In this document: positions 49,805 through 49,872 of the stretch, piece by piece
Position numbering within the stretch: position 1 is the first letter of the stretch
How the letters are laid out: every line of letters starts with the position of its first letter
NCBI GenBank assembly: GCA_036787065.1
Contig: DAIQPZ010000003.1
Location: 1-49,872 of the forward strand
Reading direction: 5' to 3'
Length of the DNA stretch: 49,872 bases
Source of the DNA: JAJYIW01 sp036787065
GTDB taxonomy: Bacteria > Chloroflexota > Anaerolineae > Anaerolineales > Anaerolineaceae
Notes under the pieces: model-generated
Databases searched by the model: none
Told to the model about the DNA's origin: nothing
Seen by the model: the letters and a program-made list of their open reading frames with translations, nothing else
Made by a program: the position numbers and the translations under genes

Positions 49805-49872
49805 AGGTCATTCTCCTTTTGATCGAAATATGGGTTTGATACCTGGAATCAATAGTTTACCGCTATCCCCCG

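Overview
The window looks like a chromosome segment of an uncultured or environmental bacterium, most plausibly a Chloroflexota (Anaerolineae-type) organism. That placement is an inference from protein style: many multi-membrane GT-C glycosyltransferases, Asp-box propeller proteins, and a Helicase_C_3-like protein next to a KBL-type ligase. No rRNA, tRNA or marker gene confirms it. No CRISPR array and no intact transposase were found.

Layout. Positions 1-3492 are plus-strand housekeeping genes: the end of a lipid kinase, a helicase-associated-domain protein, glycine C-acetyltransferase and a truncated nucleotidyl cyclase. From 46579 down to 3729 almost everything is on the minus strand and forms one 43 kb surface-polysaccharide region. 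Read in the direction of transcription it holds: a flippase-like membrane protein and a large membrane protein (46579-43570); a winged-helix regulator; the Wzm/Wzt polysaccharide ABC exporter (42889-40697); a capsule-type glycosyltransferase and a methyltransferase; a PseB / RmlD-like / NeuB-SAF / GT4 / methyltransferase / SpsF block (37899-32260); a methyltransferase and two GT-A-type transferases; a second, short NeuB followed by a TIM-barrel isomerase, a Gfo/Idh/MocA oxidoreductase and a CMP-nonulosonate synthetase (29198-25662); two paralogous secreted Asp-box beta-propeller proteins; an SDR and a fused cytidylyltransferase-like/KdsC-like protein; a capsule-type transferase, a methyltransferase and three GT-C membrane proteins; a third cytidylyltransferase with a 2-hydroxyacid dehydrogenase and an SDR; and a GT2 plus two tandem GT-C enzymes. 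Positions 46618-49804 hold a Trm9-like methyltransferase (plus strand), then a sugar kinase and a GH4 glycosidase (minus strand).

How it fits together. The region appears to make one or more nonulosonic (sialic-like) acids or related sugar acids, activate them with CMP, assemble them on a glycan with GT2/GT4/GT-B/GT-C enzymes, methylate them and export the polymer through Wzm/Wzt. PseC, PseG and PseH equivalents are not visible, so the pathway is incomplete here or uses other enzymes.

The most novel signal is non-coding. Five short elements (49-135 bp) sit between genes. Each has inverted terminal repeats, and four have clear 8-bp target-site duplications (three perfect, one 7/8; the fifth 6/8). 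Three of them share an unusual architecture: two arms of 28-29 bp around a central near-perfect palindrome of 52-55 bp, 109-111 bp in total. One inserted at the stop codon of a dehydrogenase gene and rewrote its C-terminus. A second pattern is a -10 box placed 6-8 bases before the start codon of several genes, which suggests leaderless transcripts.
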